The notes beneath the pieces were generated by a model that was given only the letters and a program-made list of their open reading frames with translations, had not been told where the DNA came from and did no database searches. Of a DNA stretch of 64,000 nucleotides, positions 11,978 to 22,334 are shown piece by piece; position 1 is the first letter of the stretch; every line of letters starts with the position of its first letter. Both the position numbers and the translations under genes were made by a program. The DNA lies in NCBI RefSeq assembly GCF_014203795.1, contig NZ_JACHJU010000001.1, positions 3,596,001 to 3,660,000 of the forward strand. The letters are read 5' to 3'. The DNA is from Streptosporangium album (lineage in GTDB: Bacteria; Actinomycetota; Actinomycetes; Streptosporangiales; Streptosporangiaceae).

Positions 11978-12811
11978 ATGGCGCAGGCGGAAGCGGCCGA
12001 GCAGTTCGCTGCCCGGCTTCGAATGCTCAAGAGCCGTGCCGGAAACAGTTTCGAGACGCTGGCCGGACGGACCGGGATCAGCCGTTCCAGCCTCCATCGC
12101 TACTGCTCGGGTGCCAAGCTCCCGGCCGACTTCGGTACGGTTCACGCGTTCGCCAGAGCGTGTGGTGCGAGCAACGACGAGTTGCGGGATCTGCACAGAC
12201 TGTGGGCGCTTGCCGACGTCGCGCGCTCCTCTCCCCTGTCACCCGGGCGTGCCGCCGCAGATCAGCAGGCCGAGCGTGCGGAGACCGGCGAGCAGCCGAC
12301 AGCGCAGGCCGAGCAGCCGACAGCGCGGAGGGGTGTGCTCGCGTCGTGGTCGAGCCCGCGCACCCGCCGTACGGCATCGGCCCTTGTGGCGGTCGTCCTG
12401 GTGGCGGCCACCGCAACCGTCGCCCTCATGCTGAGGACGGACCGCAAGGCCGAGGCGCCCACCGCCATGGAGAGCCGGTCGGGCACTTCCACGACCGCCC
12501 CGATGAGAGTCTTCAACATCGAGGGCGACTGTAAGAGCAGGGAGGGGCGGGTCCCCGCCTGCAGCATGGGGCTGGCCCGCGACCCTCGCTTGAAATACGA
12601 CGCCGGCAACGTGGTCAGCCACCGCGTGTGGCACGACGACGTGTTGAACGCCGACTGTGTTCTCTACGACGGCGACCGGGTCGAGGACGAGAGGGGCGTC
12701 GGCACGACGCGCTGGTTCCGGGTCCGGCTCGACAACGTGGCCGGTGGTTTCGCCTGGCTTCCCGGCGTACGCACCCAGGACAGTCCGAAATTGCCCACCT
12801 GCGCCGTCTGA
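11978..12811 (+). CDS. XRE-family helix-turn-helix protein with a transmembrane segment
   Basis: The 277-residue product has an N-terminal XRE helix-turn-helix (about 8-65, with GISRSSLHRYCSG as the recognition region), a Glu/Gln/Ala linker containing a short tandem repeat, one transmembrane helix at about 133-152, and a C-terminal extracellular domain of about 120 residues with four or five cysteines. This is a one-piece membrane-anchored regulator layout. Starts at 11963, 11975 and 11978 are all possible; GGAGG at 11968-11972 has best spacing for 11978. It is divergent from hrpB. What the outer domain senses is unknown. Confidence 0.8.
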   Translation: MAQAEAAEQFAARLRMLKSRAGNSFETLAGRTGISRSSLHRYCSGAKLPADFGTVHAFARACGASNDELRDLHRLWALADVARSSPLSPGRAAADQQAERAETGEQPTAQAEQPTARRGVLASWSSPRTRRTASALVAVVLVAATATVALMLRTDRKAEAPTAMESRSGTSTTAPMRVFNIEGDCKSREGRVPACSMGLARDPRLKYDAGNVVSHRVWHDDVLNADCVLYDGDRVEDERGVGTTRWFRVRLDNVAGGFAWLPGVRTQDSPKLPTCAV

Positions 12812-12982
12812 GGCGAGCCCGGCCGTCGCTCCGAGATCACTTGCGCGGACTGGGCCGGACGGACGGCACCGGCCCGGTCAAGCTGCTGCTGCTGCTCGGC
12901 CCGATCGGGCTCGTCTTCTTCGAGGTGATGACACACGAGGTCTGGTGGCGCCGCCGGTGGGGGGCCGTCCCCGGGAAGGGCG

Positions 12983-13813
12983 TCAGGCCATGGGGTCGAG
13001 GACGCCGGAGCTCACCAGGGCGATGATGGCGATGCCGAGGAGGATCCGGTAGATCACGAATCCGGTGAAGCGGTGGGTGCTGATGTACTTCAGGAACCAC
13101 GCCACCGCGGCGTAGCCGACGACGAACGAGATCACGGTGGCCAGGATCGTCGGGCCCCAGGCGGGGGAGTCGGCATCGCCGATCTTGACCAGCTCCAGGA
13201 AGCCCGCGCCCAGCACGGCCGGGATGGCCAGCAGGAAGGAGTACTTCGCGGCCTCCTCACGGCGATAGTCGAGCAGCAGACCGGCGCTGACCGTGCCTCC
13301 GGAGCGGGAGACGCCCGGGATCAGGGCCAGCGACTGGGCGAAGCCGTACACCAGGGCGTGCGTGAAGCTGAGGTTCTTCTGCAGCGTGAGCTTGGTACGT
13401 GCGGTGCGGTCGGCCAGCCAGAGGATCAGGCCGAAGACGATCAGTGTGGTGCCGATCAGGCGCAGGTCGCGGAAGACGGTCTCGATGCTGTCCTTGAACA
13501 GCAGGCCGAGCACGACGATCGGCAGGGTGCCGACGATGATGTACCAGCCCATCCTCGCGGCGTGGTGCGAACGCAGCTCGCGGTTCCCCAGTGACCGGAC
13601 CCAGGTGGAGATGATCTCCCAGATCTCCCTGCGGAAGTAGATGACCACCGCCGCCTCGGTGCCGATCTGGATCACCGCGGTGAACGCGGCACCCGGATCC
13701 TGCCAGCCGAAGAACGCCGACACGACTCTGATGTGGGCACTGGAGGAGATCGGCAGAAACTCTGTCAACCCCTGAACGAGCCCGAGGACCACCGCTTCGA
13801 ACCAGCCGATCAA
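12983..13813 (-). CDS. uppP: undecaprenyl-diphosphatase
   Basis: UppP (BacA) dephosphorylates undecaprenyl pyrophosphate to recycle the lipid carrier for cell-wall synthesis; it is a polytopic membrane enzyme and confers bacitracin tolerance. The signatures GLTEFLPISSSAH near the N-terminus and PGVSRSGGT in the middle are complete, with about eight hydrophobic helices. A TTG start at 13813 is chosen because GGAAGG ends 8 bases upstream, giving 276 residues, the usual family length; an upstream GTG at 13822 overlaps that ribosome site. It is divergent from the sigma-factor gene at 13970. Confidence 0.95.
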   Translation of the reverse strand: MIGWFEAVVLGLVQGLTEFLPISSSAHIRVVSAFFGWQDPGAAFTAVIQIGTEAAVVIYFRREIWEIISTWVRSLGNRELRSHHAARMGWYIIVGTLPIVVLGLLFKDSIETVFRDLRLIGTTLIVFGLILWLADRTARTKLTLQKNLSFTHALVYGFAQSLALIPGVSRSGGTVSAGLLLDYRREEAAKYSFLLAIPAVLGAGFLELVKIGDADSPAWGPTILATVISFVVGYAAVAWFLKYISTHRFTGFVIYRILLGIAIIALVSSGVLDPMA

Positions 13814-13969
13814 CTTGGGCACCTTCCGTCCCAGCGTGTGCGTGACGTACGCGAGGCTAGCGGAGCCCAGGGGTTCCCGTGACCCGGCCGTCTTTCTGAA
13901 ATCGCTGTCAACCGTACGGCGGGCCCCGGCGGTAGTCATCCGCGGAGCTTCACGTTGGAGGCAAAAGGG

Positions 13970-14461
13970 ATGACTGAGTTCGCGGAATACGTCGCGCAGC
14001 GGCACGAACGGCTGCGAAGAACGGCGTATCTCCTCACCAGGGACTGGGCGACCGCCGAGGACCTGGTCCAGACGGCGCTGGCCAGGGCGTGGCTCGCCTG
14101 GCGGCGGATCGACGGCGACCCCGACCCGTACGTCTACCGGATCATCGCCAACACGCACGCCTCCTGGTGGCGGCGGCGCTGGCGGGGGGAGACCCCCACC
14201 GAGGTCCTGCCGGACCGGGCGGCCGCGGGGGACTTCACCGACGCCGTCGGTGACCGGGACGTGCTGTGGACGGCGATCGGCGCGCTGTCGGGCCGCCAGC
14301 GGGCGGTGGTCGTCCTGCACTACTTCGAGGGGATGACCCTGGCCCAGGTGGCCGAGGTGCTGAGGTGCTCGATCGGTGCGGTGAAGAGCCAGCTCGGCAG
14401 GGCGCTGGCCCGGCTACGGATCGACCAGGGGGTTCGGACGATGACGGAGGCGAAGCGATGA
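13970..14461 (+). CDS. SigE-family RNA polymerase sigma factor (ECF)
   Basis: A 163-residue ECF sigma factor. Region 2 is at about 10-75 (RRTAYLLTRDWATAEDLVQTALARAW and following, in blocks) and region 4 at about 105-155 (LSGRQRAVVVLHYFEGM, then the helix-turn-helix LAQVAEVLRCSIGAVKSQL). This matches the actinobacterial SigE-like subfamily. ATG 13970 has GGAGG 8 bases upstream. Its stop overlaps the start of the next gene (ATGA), which encodes a membrane protein likely to control it. Confidence 0.92.
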   Translation: MTEFAEYVAQRHERLRRTAYLLTRDWATAEDLVQTALARAWLAWRRIDGDPDPYVYRIIANTHASWWRRRWRGETPTEVLPDRAAAGDFTDAVGDRDVLWTAIGALSGRQRAVVVLHYFEGMTLAQVAEVLRCSIGAVKSQLGRALARLRIDQGVRTMTEAKR

Positions 14462-15273
14462 CCCACACCGAGCACGATCTGAGGGAACTGCTCGCGGAGC
14501 GCAGCGAGGGCGGCAGCGGGGGCGCCGCCCACCTGGAGGAGATCCTCCGCAGGGGCAGGGCGGTCCGGCGGAGGCGGAGGGCGGTGCGCACGGCCCTCGC
14601 CGTGGGAGCGGTGGCGGTCGCGGTGACGGTGCCGTTGTCGCTTCTCGGGAGCGGGGGTGGGCGGTTCACGACGACCGTCGCCGCCGAGCCCACCGCACCC
14701 ACCGTGTCCCGCGCGCCCGACCTCCCCCGGCCGGGCAAGGACCTGCCCGCCTCGGTGAAGGTTGCGCCGGGACAGAAAATGTCCCTGATCGAGGCGTACA
14801 GGTCGGAGACGACAGGGGCGCCGTACAGACTGACGTTCCAGCCGACCAGCCACTACACCGGGATCCGGGTCGCCTGCGCCGACCCCAAGTCGTGGGTGGT
14901 CATCATCAGCGGGGAGGGGGCCAGACGTTCGTCCTCGGTCGTCGACTCCTGCCCGTCCGACGTACGGCCCTCGCGGCGCGATGACTCCGACCGGCTGGCC
15001 GCGCAGCACAACGAGCGGTCGACCCCCGCCGACTGGACCCGGAAGGAGCAGACCGTCACCGTCTGGGTGCTCCCCTCTGACGCCCCTGTCATCAGCATGT
15101 CTGACATGTCACGTAAGGGATGCGAGGTGCCGGGCAGTAAGAGCAGTAAGTGCGACGGGAAGTACTCCATGAGAGCCCTCACGGATCCGAAGGTCGTCGA
15201 CCGGCTGACCGCCGAGCTGGGGACCCGGCCGGGGCGCTGGGCGGTGGGGGTCTACGACCGGGCCGCGTCCTGA
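14458..15273 (+). CDS. membrane protein coupled to the sigma factor, putative anti-sigma factor
   Basis: The 271-residue product has a short cytoplasmic N-terminus (about 43 residues, Arg-rich at 31-41), one transmembrane helix (about 44-64) and a large extracytoplasmic domain. It has no zinc-binding HxxxCxxC motif, so it is not a classic ZAS anti-sigma factor. The 4-base ATGA overlap with the sigma gene shows coupled translation and is the main argument for a regulatory partnership. The outer domain is unrecognised, with four cysteines that could pair. A strong hairpin follows the stop. Confidence 0.75.
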   Translation: MTHTEHDLRELLAERSEGGSGGAAHLEEILRRGRAVRRRRRAVRTALAVGAVAVAVTVPLSLLGSGGGRFTTTVAAEPTAPTVSRAPDLPRPGKDLPASVKVAPGQKMSLIEAYRSETTGAPYRLTFQPTSHYTGIRVACADPKSWVVIISGEGARRSSSVVDSCPSDVRPSRRDDSDRLAAQHNERSTPADWTRKEQTVTVWVLPSDAPVISMSDMSRKGCEVPGSKSSKCDGKYSMRALTDPKVVDRLTAELGTRPGRWAVGVYDRAAS

Positions 15274-15287
15274 CATCCGTGACCGGG

Positions 15288-15326
15288 GTACGGCTCCCGC
15301 CTCACGGGCGGGAGCGGGAGCCGTAC
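15288..15326. terminator. bidirectional hairpin terminator between convergent genes
   Basis: Perfect 13-bp arms, GTACGGCTCCCGC (15288-15300) and its complement at 15314-15326, enclose a 13-base loop. It lies 14 bases after the membrane-protein stop and 6 bases beyond the stop of the opposing peptidase gene, so it can serve both. There is no U-tract, as is common in actinomycetes. Confidence 0.75.
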
Positions 15327-15332
15327 GCGCGC

Positions 15333-18547
<3,215 letters not shown>

Positions 18548-18706
18548 AACGCTCCTTGGGAGGGGAACTCGGGGGTCCCGTGCCGTGTCAGGGCTTCTGT
18601 GCTAAGGCGGAACGTACCGTGATCAAGCACCTTCGCCTAGACCCATTGACGCGGAGTCGCACGAATGGTTATGCGATGAGTCGGATCGGAGCGGCCGACC
18701 CTGACA

Positions 18707-18721
18707 GGGTTTTCTCAGGGG
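18707..18721. promoter_or_regulatory. 15-bp motif shared by two envelope genes, copy 1
   Basis: GGGTTTTCTCAGGGG lies 69 bases upstream of the PspC gene. Exactly the same 15 bases occur at 62921-62935 before a lipoprotein gene. Read on the other strand it is CCCTGAGAAAACCC, a direct repeat of CCC(TGA) spaced one helical turn, as many response regulators bind. Confidence 0.45.
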
Positions 18722-18790
18722 CGCCTCGGGAACGTGGATGTCTCCGCCCCTCGTTCAGACAGGTGAGAGACAACAATCCGGGGAGAAGAA

Positions 18791-18976
18791 ATGCGTCGTT
18801 CGAGAAACCACAAGATAATCGCCGGGGTCTGCGGCGGGATCGCCGACAGCCTCGGCTGGTCGCCCACGGTCGTCCGGGTGCTGTGGCTGCTGCTCTCCCT
18901 CATCCCGGGGCCGCTCTGGGTCGCCTACGTGCTCATGTGGATCCTCATCCCCAAGGCTCCGGCGGTCCGTTACTGA
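18791..18976 (+). CDS. PspC domain-containing protein
   Basis: A 61-residue protein that is almost entirely a PspC domain: MRRSRNHKIIAGVCGGIADSLG then a hydrophobic helical hairpin (VVRVLWLLLSLIPGP, VAYVLMWILIPK). PspC-type proteins are membrane proteins linked to envelope stress. GGGGAGAAGAA gives a strong ribosome site. It is 15 bases upstream of lipB and may share its transcript, although the functions are unrelated. Confidence 0.9.
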   Translation: MRRSRNHKIIAGVCGGIADSLGWSPTVVRVLWLLLSLIPGPLWVAYVLMWILIPKAPAVRY

Positions 18977-18991
18977 AAATATGCTGGGGGC

Positions 18992-19630
18992 ATGAGGCGA
19001 CGCCCCCTGTCACTGGTCCAGAACGACCTGGTCGACTACGAGAAGGCCATGGAGCGGATGACCGACCTGGTCGGTCGGCGGCAACGGGACGAGTGTCCCG
19101 ACATGCTCTGGCTGCTCAGCCATCCCCAGGTCTACACCGTCGGCAGGCGCACGCTTGAGCAGCATCTGCCCGACCCGTCCCACGGCATTCCGGTCGTGAG
19201 CACGGGCCGGGGCGGGCAGCTCACCTACCACGGCCCCGGCCAGCTGGTCGGCTACCTGATCGTCAAGCTCGGCGAGGACGAGGGGATCGTCGACTACGTC
19301 CGGGAGGTCGAGCTCCGGCTGGTCCGCGCGCTCGGCGCGCTGGGCGTCCCGGCCGAGCGCCGGGACACCCCGGCCGGCTCCGAGCTGCTCACGGGGGTGT
19401 GGACGACGGAGACCGGCCGGAAGATCGTCTCGATCGGCATGCGGCAGAGCCGGAGCGTGACCAGCCACGGATTCGCCCTCAACGTCGAGGGTGACCTGAC
19501 CCCGTGGGACTGGGCGGTGCCCTGCGGCATGCCCGAGGTCGACATGACCTCGCTGAGCCGGGAGGCCCCCACGGCCGCGGACATGGAACGGGTCCGGGCC
19601 GCGGTGGCGGAGGCCTTCGAGGCGGGCTGA
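18992..19630 (+). CDS. lipB: lipoyl(octanoyl) transferase
   Basis: LipB transfers octanoate from acyl carrier protein to lipoyl domains, the first step of protein lipoylation in the cytosol. The 212-residue product has the family core GRGGQLTYHGPGQLVGY (72-88), the catalytic lysine in GRKIVSIG (K144), SHGFALNV, and the acyl-cysteine in VPCGM (C178). The N-terminus begins directly MRRRPLSLVQNDLVDY. lipA is not adjacent in this window, unlike the common actinobacterial lipB-lipA arrangement. Confidence 0.95.
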   Translation: MRRRPLSLVQNDLVDYEKAMERMTDLVGRRQRDECPDMLWLLSHPQVYTVGRRTLEQHLPDPSHGIPVVSTGRGGQLTYHGPGQLVGYLIVKLGEDEGIVDYVREVELRLVRALGALGVPAERRDTPAGSELLTGVWTTETGRKIVSIGMRQSRSVTSHGFALNVEGDLTPWDWAVPCGMPEVDMTSLSREAPTAADMERVRAAVAEAFEAG

Positions 19631-19722
19631 CCTGGGGGACCGCCTCTGGGTGAGCCGGAGAGGCCGCCGGGACGGTCCCGCCGGCCGGACGGCCCCGTGA
19701 TCCGGTCTTTCCGGAAGGACGG

Positions 19723-21279
19723 TCAGTCGACCGGCCCGTCCGCGTCGACCGTACGGCGTGGCCCGGTGAACCAGTGCCGGGCCGACAGCGCCCACCACAG
19801 GCCCACGCCGAGGACCATCAGCCCGACCACGATCGGCGCGTAGTTGACCGCCGTCCAGGTGAACGTCTCGTCTCCCGGCGTGGCCGGGTCGTCCGTGTTG
19901 AACGGCACCCCCGCCGGGGCCAGCGGCATGATGAAGTAGATCGAGACCACGGCGATCTCGACGACCGCGATCCAGCACATGACCTTGTACTTCGCGCCCA
20001 GCGTCCACGGGCCGGGCTCGAAGCGGTCACCCATCCTCAGCCGGAGCCAGATCGGGATGGCGAAGGCGATGTAGAGGCCGATGACGGCGACCGACACCAC
20101 CGCGTAGAACGCCAGGGGAGTCCCGGTCGGGGCCTTGTAGAGGGCGGGAAGGGTCAGGACGAGCGCCGCGCCGCAGCCGAACATGATCGCGTTGACCGGG
20201 GTCCGGTTCCTGTCCACCTTCGACCAGAGCCGCCAGCCGGGGATGCCGCCGTCCCGGGAGAACGCGTAGGTCATCCGTGACATCGAGGTCACGCAGCTCA
20301 TCCCGCAGAAGAACTGCCCGATCGTGGAGATGCCGAAGATCACCGTGGCCAGGACCGGGGTGAGCGACGAGGTGAAGACGGCCCCGACGAAGCCGAACTC
20401 CTTGTTGACCGCGTCCACGTCACTGGCCGCGAACAGGAACGCCAGCAGCAGCACCCAGCCGCCGATCGCCGAGTAGAAGATCGACTGCCAGAGCCCCCGC
20501 GCCGCCGCCGTCGAGGCGCCCTGGGTCTCCTCCGAGACGTGCGCGCAGGCGTCGAAGCCGGTGATCGTGTACTGGGTCAGCAGGAAGCCGAGCGGCAGCA
20601 CGTAGAACCAGAACGACGTGTCGGAGAAGCCGGAGTTGTTGAAGCGCTCGGTGAACACGAACGACAGCGACTGGTGCCGCTCGGGGCCGAAGATCAGGAT
20701 CGCCACCACCACGGCCGCCCCGAACACGTGCCACCACACCGAGACGTTCTGCAGCAGCGAGATCAGCCGGTGGCTGAAGATGTTGATCAGTGCGTGCAGC
20801 ACCAGGATGACCACGAAGAGGATGAAGGTGTTGCCGAGGGAGACCTCGAAGCCTGCGGCGAACCGGTTGACGGTGATGTTCATGAACGTCGCGCAGCCGT
20901 AGTCCACCGAGGCGGTCACCGCGATCAGCCCGATGAGGTTGAACCAGCCGGTGAACCAGCCGTGCACCGGCCTGCCCAGCTTGGCCGCCCACCAGTAGAT
21001 GCCGCCGGCGGTCGGGTAGGCCGACACCAGCTCCGACATGCACAGGCCGATGATCAGGATGAAGACCGAGATCAGCGGCCAGCCCAGCGAGATCGCGATC
21101 GGCCCGCCGTTGTTCCAGGCCTGGCCGAAGGTGGTGAAGCAGCCGGCCAGGATGGAGATGATTGAGAAGGAGATGGCGAAGTTGGAGAAGCCGCTCCAGG
21201 TGCGGGAGAGCTCCTGTCTGTAGCCGAGCTCGGCGAGCCTCTGGGTATCCGCGTCCACGGGTGGTACTGGCTTGGTCAT
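19723..21279 (-). CDS. APC-family amino acid/amine permease
   Basis: A 518-residue permease with about 12 transmembrane helices. The N-terminal signature SGFSNFAISFSIISILAG and the block QYTITGFDACAHVSEET are typical of the amino acid transporter subgroup that includes GABA and choline-type permeases. ATG 21279 follows GAGGAGG by 6 bases; a long in-frame upstream extension is not conserved and overlaps the kinase gene. It lies 17 bases downstream of the kinase-like gene on the same strand and divergent from a dimethylglycine dehydrogenase, so import of choline, betaine, sarcosine or a related amine is plausible (inference). Confidence 0.9.
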   Translation of the reverse strand: MTKPVPPVDADTQRLAELGYRQELSRTWSGFSNFAISFSIISILAGCFTTFGQAWNNGGPIAISLGWPLISVFILIIGLCMSELVSAYPTAGGIYWWAAKLGRPVHGWFTGWFNLIGLIAVTASVDYGCATFMNITVNRFAAGFEVSLGNTFILFVVILVLHALINIFSHRLISLLQNVSVWWHVFGAAVVVAILIFGPERHQSLSFVFTERFNNSGFSDTSFWFYVLPLGFLLTQYTITGFDACAHVSEETQGASTAAARGLWQSIFYSAIGGWVLLLAFLFAASDVDAVNKEFGFVGAVFTSSLTPVLATVIFGISTIGQFFCGMSCVTSMSRMTYAFSRDGGIPGWRLWSKVDRNRTPVNAIMFGCGAALVLTLPALYKAPTGTPLAFYAVVSVAVIGLYIAFAIPIWLRLRMGDRFEPGPWTLGAKYKVMCWIAVVEIAVVSIYFIMPLAPAGVPFNTDDPATPGDETFTWTAVNYAPIVVGLMVLGVGLWWALSARHWFTGPRRTVDADGPVD

Positions 21280-21296
21280 GCAAGCCTCCTCGCGTC

Positions 21297-22259
21297 TTAC
21301 ATGGGGGGTCTTGTCCCGGGATCCGGGGGTGGGGAACCCGGGGCGGCCGGCGTGCGCCCGCCCCGGACGTCGTCGACGAGCCGGCCGAACCCCGGATCGT
21401 CCAGGTCCCGTACGGCCCGCTCGAACTTGCCGGCGGCCTCCGCGTCGTAGTCGAAGTCGGCCGCCGCCGCCTGCTCGCCCAGCAGCCCGTGGTGCACGGC
21501 GAACCAGAGGGACCAGGTGAGGTTGGACATGATCAGGTTGACCCGGACCCTGGCGATCAGCCGCGGATCGTCCCGGCCGAAGTAGGCGCGGGCGAGCCGG
21601 GCGGTCAGATCCGGGTCGTAGTCCGCCTCGGCGGCGATGTCGCCCAGTTCGAAGGCGGGGTCGTTGTTCCCGGAGAGCTGGTAGTCCACGATCCTGACCT
21701 CCGCGCCGCAGCGGATGAGGTTGCCCGGCAACAGGTCGTTGTGGCAGGGCACCGACGGCAGCGGGTCGGCGGCCAGTGCCCGCTCGATCTCGGCCACCAC
21801 CGGCAACCTGTCCTCGTAGCCGTCGGGTACCGGCAGCGCGTGGGTATGGCAGAGGGCGAGGAACGCGTCCAGCTTGCGGAAGATGGAGAAGTCGTTGACG
21901 AACCGGGGCCCGGCGTGCAGGCGGCGGCAGGCGGCCGCGATCGGCCCGGGAAGCGTCCGCACGCCGTGCGCGTCCAGGGTGGCGCCGTCGAGATACTCCA
22001 GCAGCAGGGCGCCGGGCATCCGGTGCAGGACCCGGGGGCCGACCCCGGTCTCGGCCGCGCGGAGGGTGTTGGCGATCTCCTGGTCGAGCGGGATGCCGAG
22101 CCCCGCCGCCGCGACCCTCGGGTCGAGCACGCGCAACAGCCACCGCTGCCCGTCGGCCGTGTCCAGCCGGGCGATCCGGTGGCTGAGGCCACCCTTGATC
22201 GGCGTCGCGGTAACGGGCTGTCCGGCCCATTTTCGGACGTCTGCGAGAGCATCTGGCAT
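21297..22259 (-). CDS. choline/ethanolamine kinase-like phosphotransferase
   Basis: The 320-residue product has the APH/choline-kinase fold: catalytic loop CHNDLLPGNLI followed by the metal-binding block IVDYQLSGNNDPAFELGD. The N-terminus (WAGQPVTATPIKGGLSHRI) matches the nucleotide-binding start of the LicA/choline kinase group. ATG 22259 has AAAGGAG 6 bases upstream. It is the first gene of a two-gene operon with the APC permease and is divergent, by 75 bases, from the flavoprotein gene. Together these suggest handling of a methylated amine; the phosphate acceptor is not determined by sequence. Confidence 0.85.
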   Translation of the reverse strand: MPDALADVRKWAGQPVTATPIKGGLSHRIARLDTADGQRWLLRVLDPRVAAAGLGIPLDQEIANTLRAAETGVGPRVLHRMPGALLLEYLDGATLDAHGVRTLPGPIAAACRRLHAGPRFVNDFSIFRKLDAFLALCHTHALPVPDGYEDRLPVVAEIERALAADPLPSVPCHNDLLPGNLIRCGAEVRIVDYQLSGNNDPAFELGDIAAEADYDPDLTARLARAYFGRDDPRLIARVRVNLIMSNLTWSLWFAVHHGLLGEQAAAADFDYDAEAAGKFERAVRDLDDPGFGRLVDDVRGGRTPAAPGSPPPDPGTRPPM

Positions 22260-22334
22260 GCCACACTCCTTTGGCCTACCTTCAGACCATTGATCCGATT
22301 TTGCGGGCGAGTTGTTACAGAGGGGTTGCCGACC

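Noticed and set aside
13814..14320. In-frame extension upstream of uppP
   Set aside because: It overlaps the divergent sigma-factor gene and lacks conserved sequence; TTG 13813 gives the normal length.
21280..22266. In-frame N-terminal extension of the APC permease to 22266
   Set aside because: The extension is antisense-like Arg/Pro-rich text in another frame of the kinase gene; the ATG at 21279 has a strong ribosome site.
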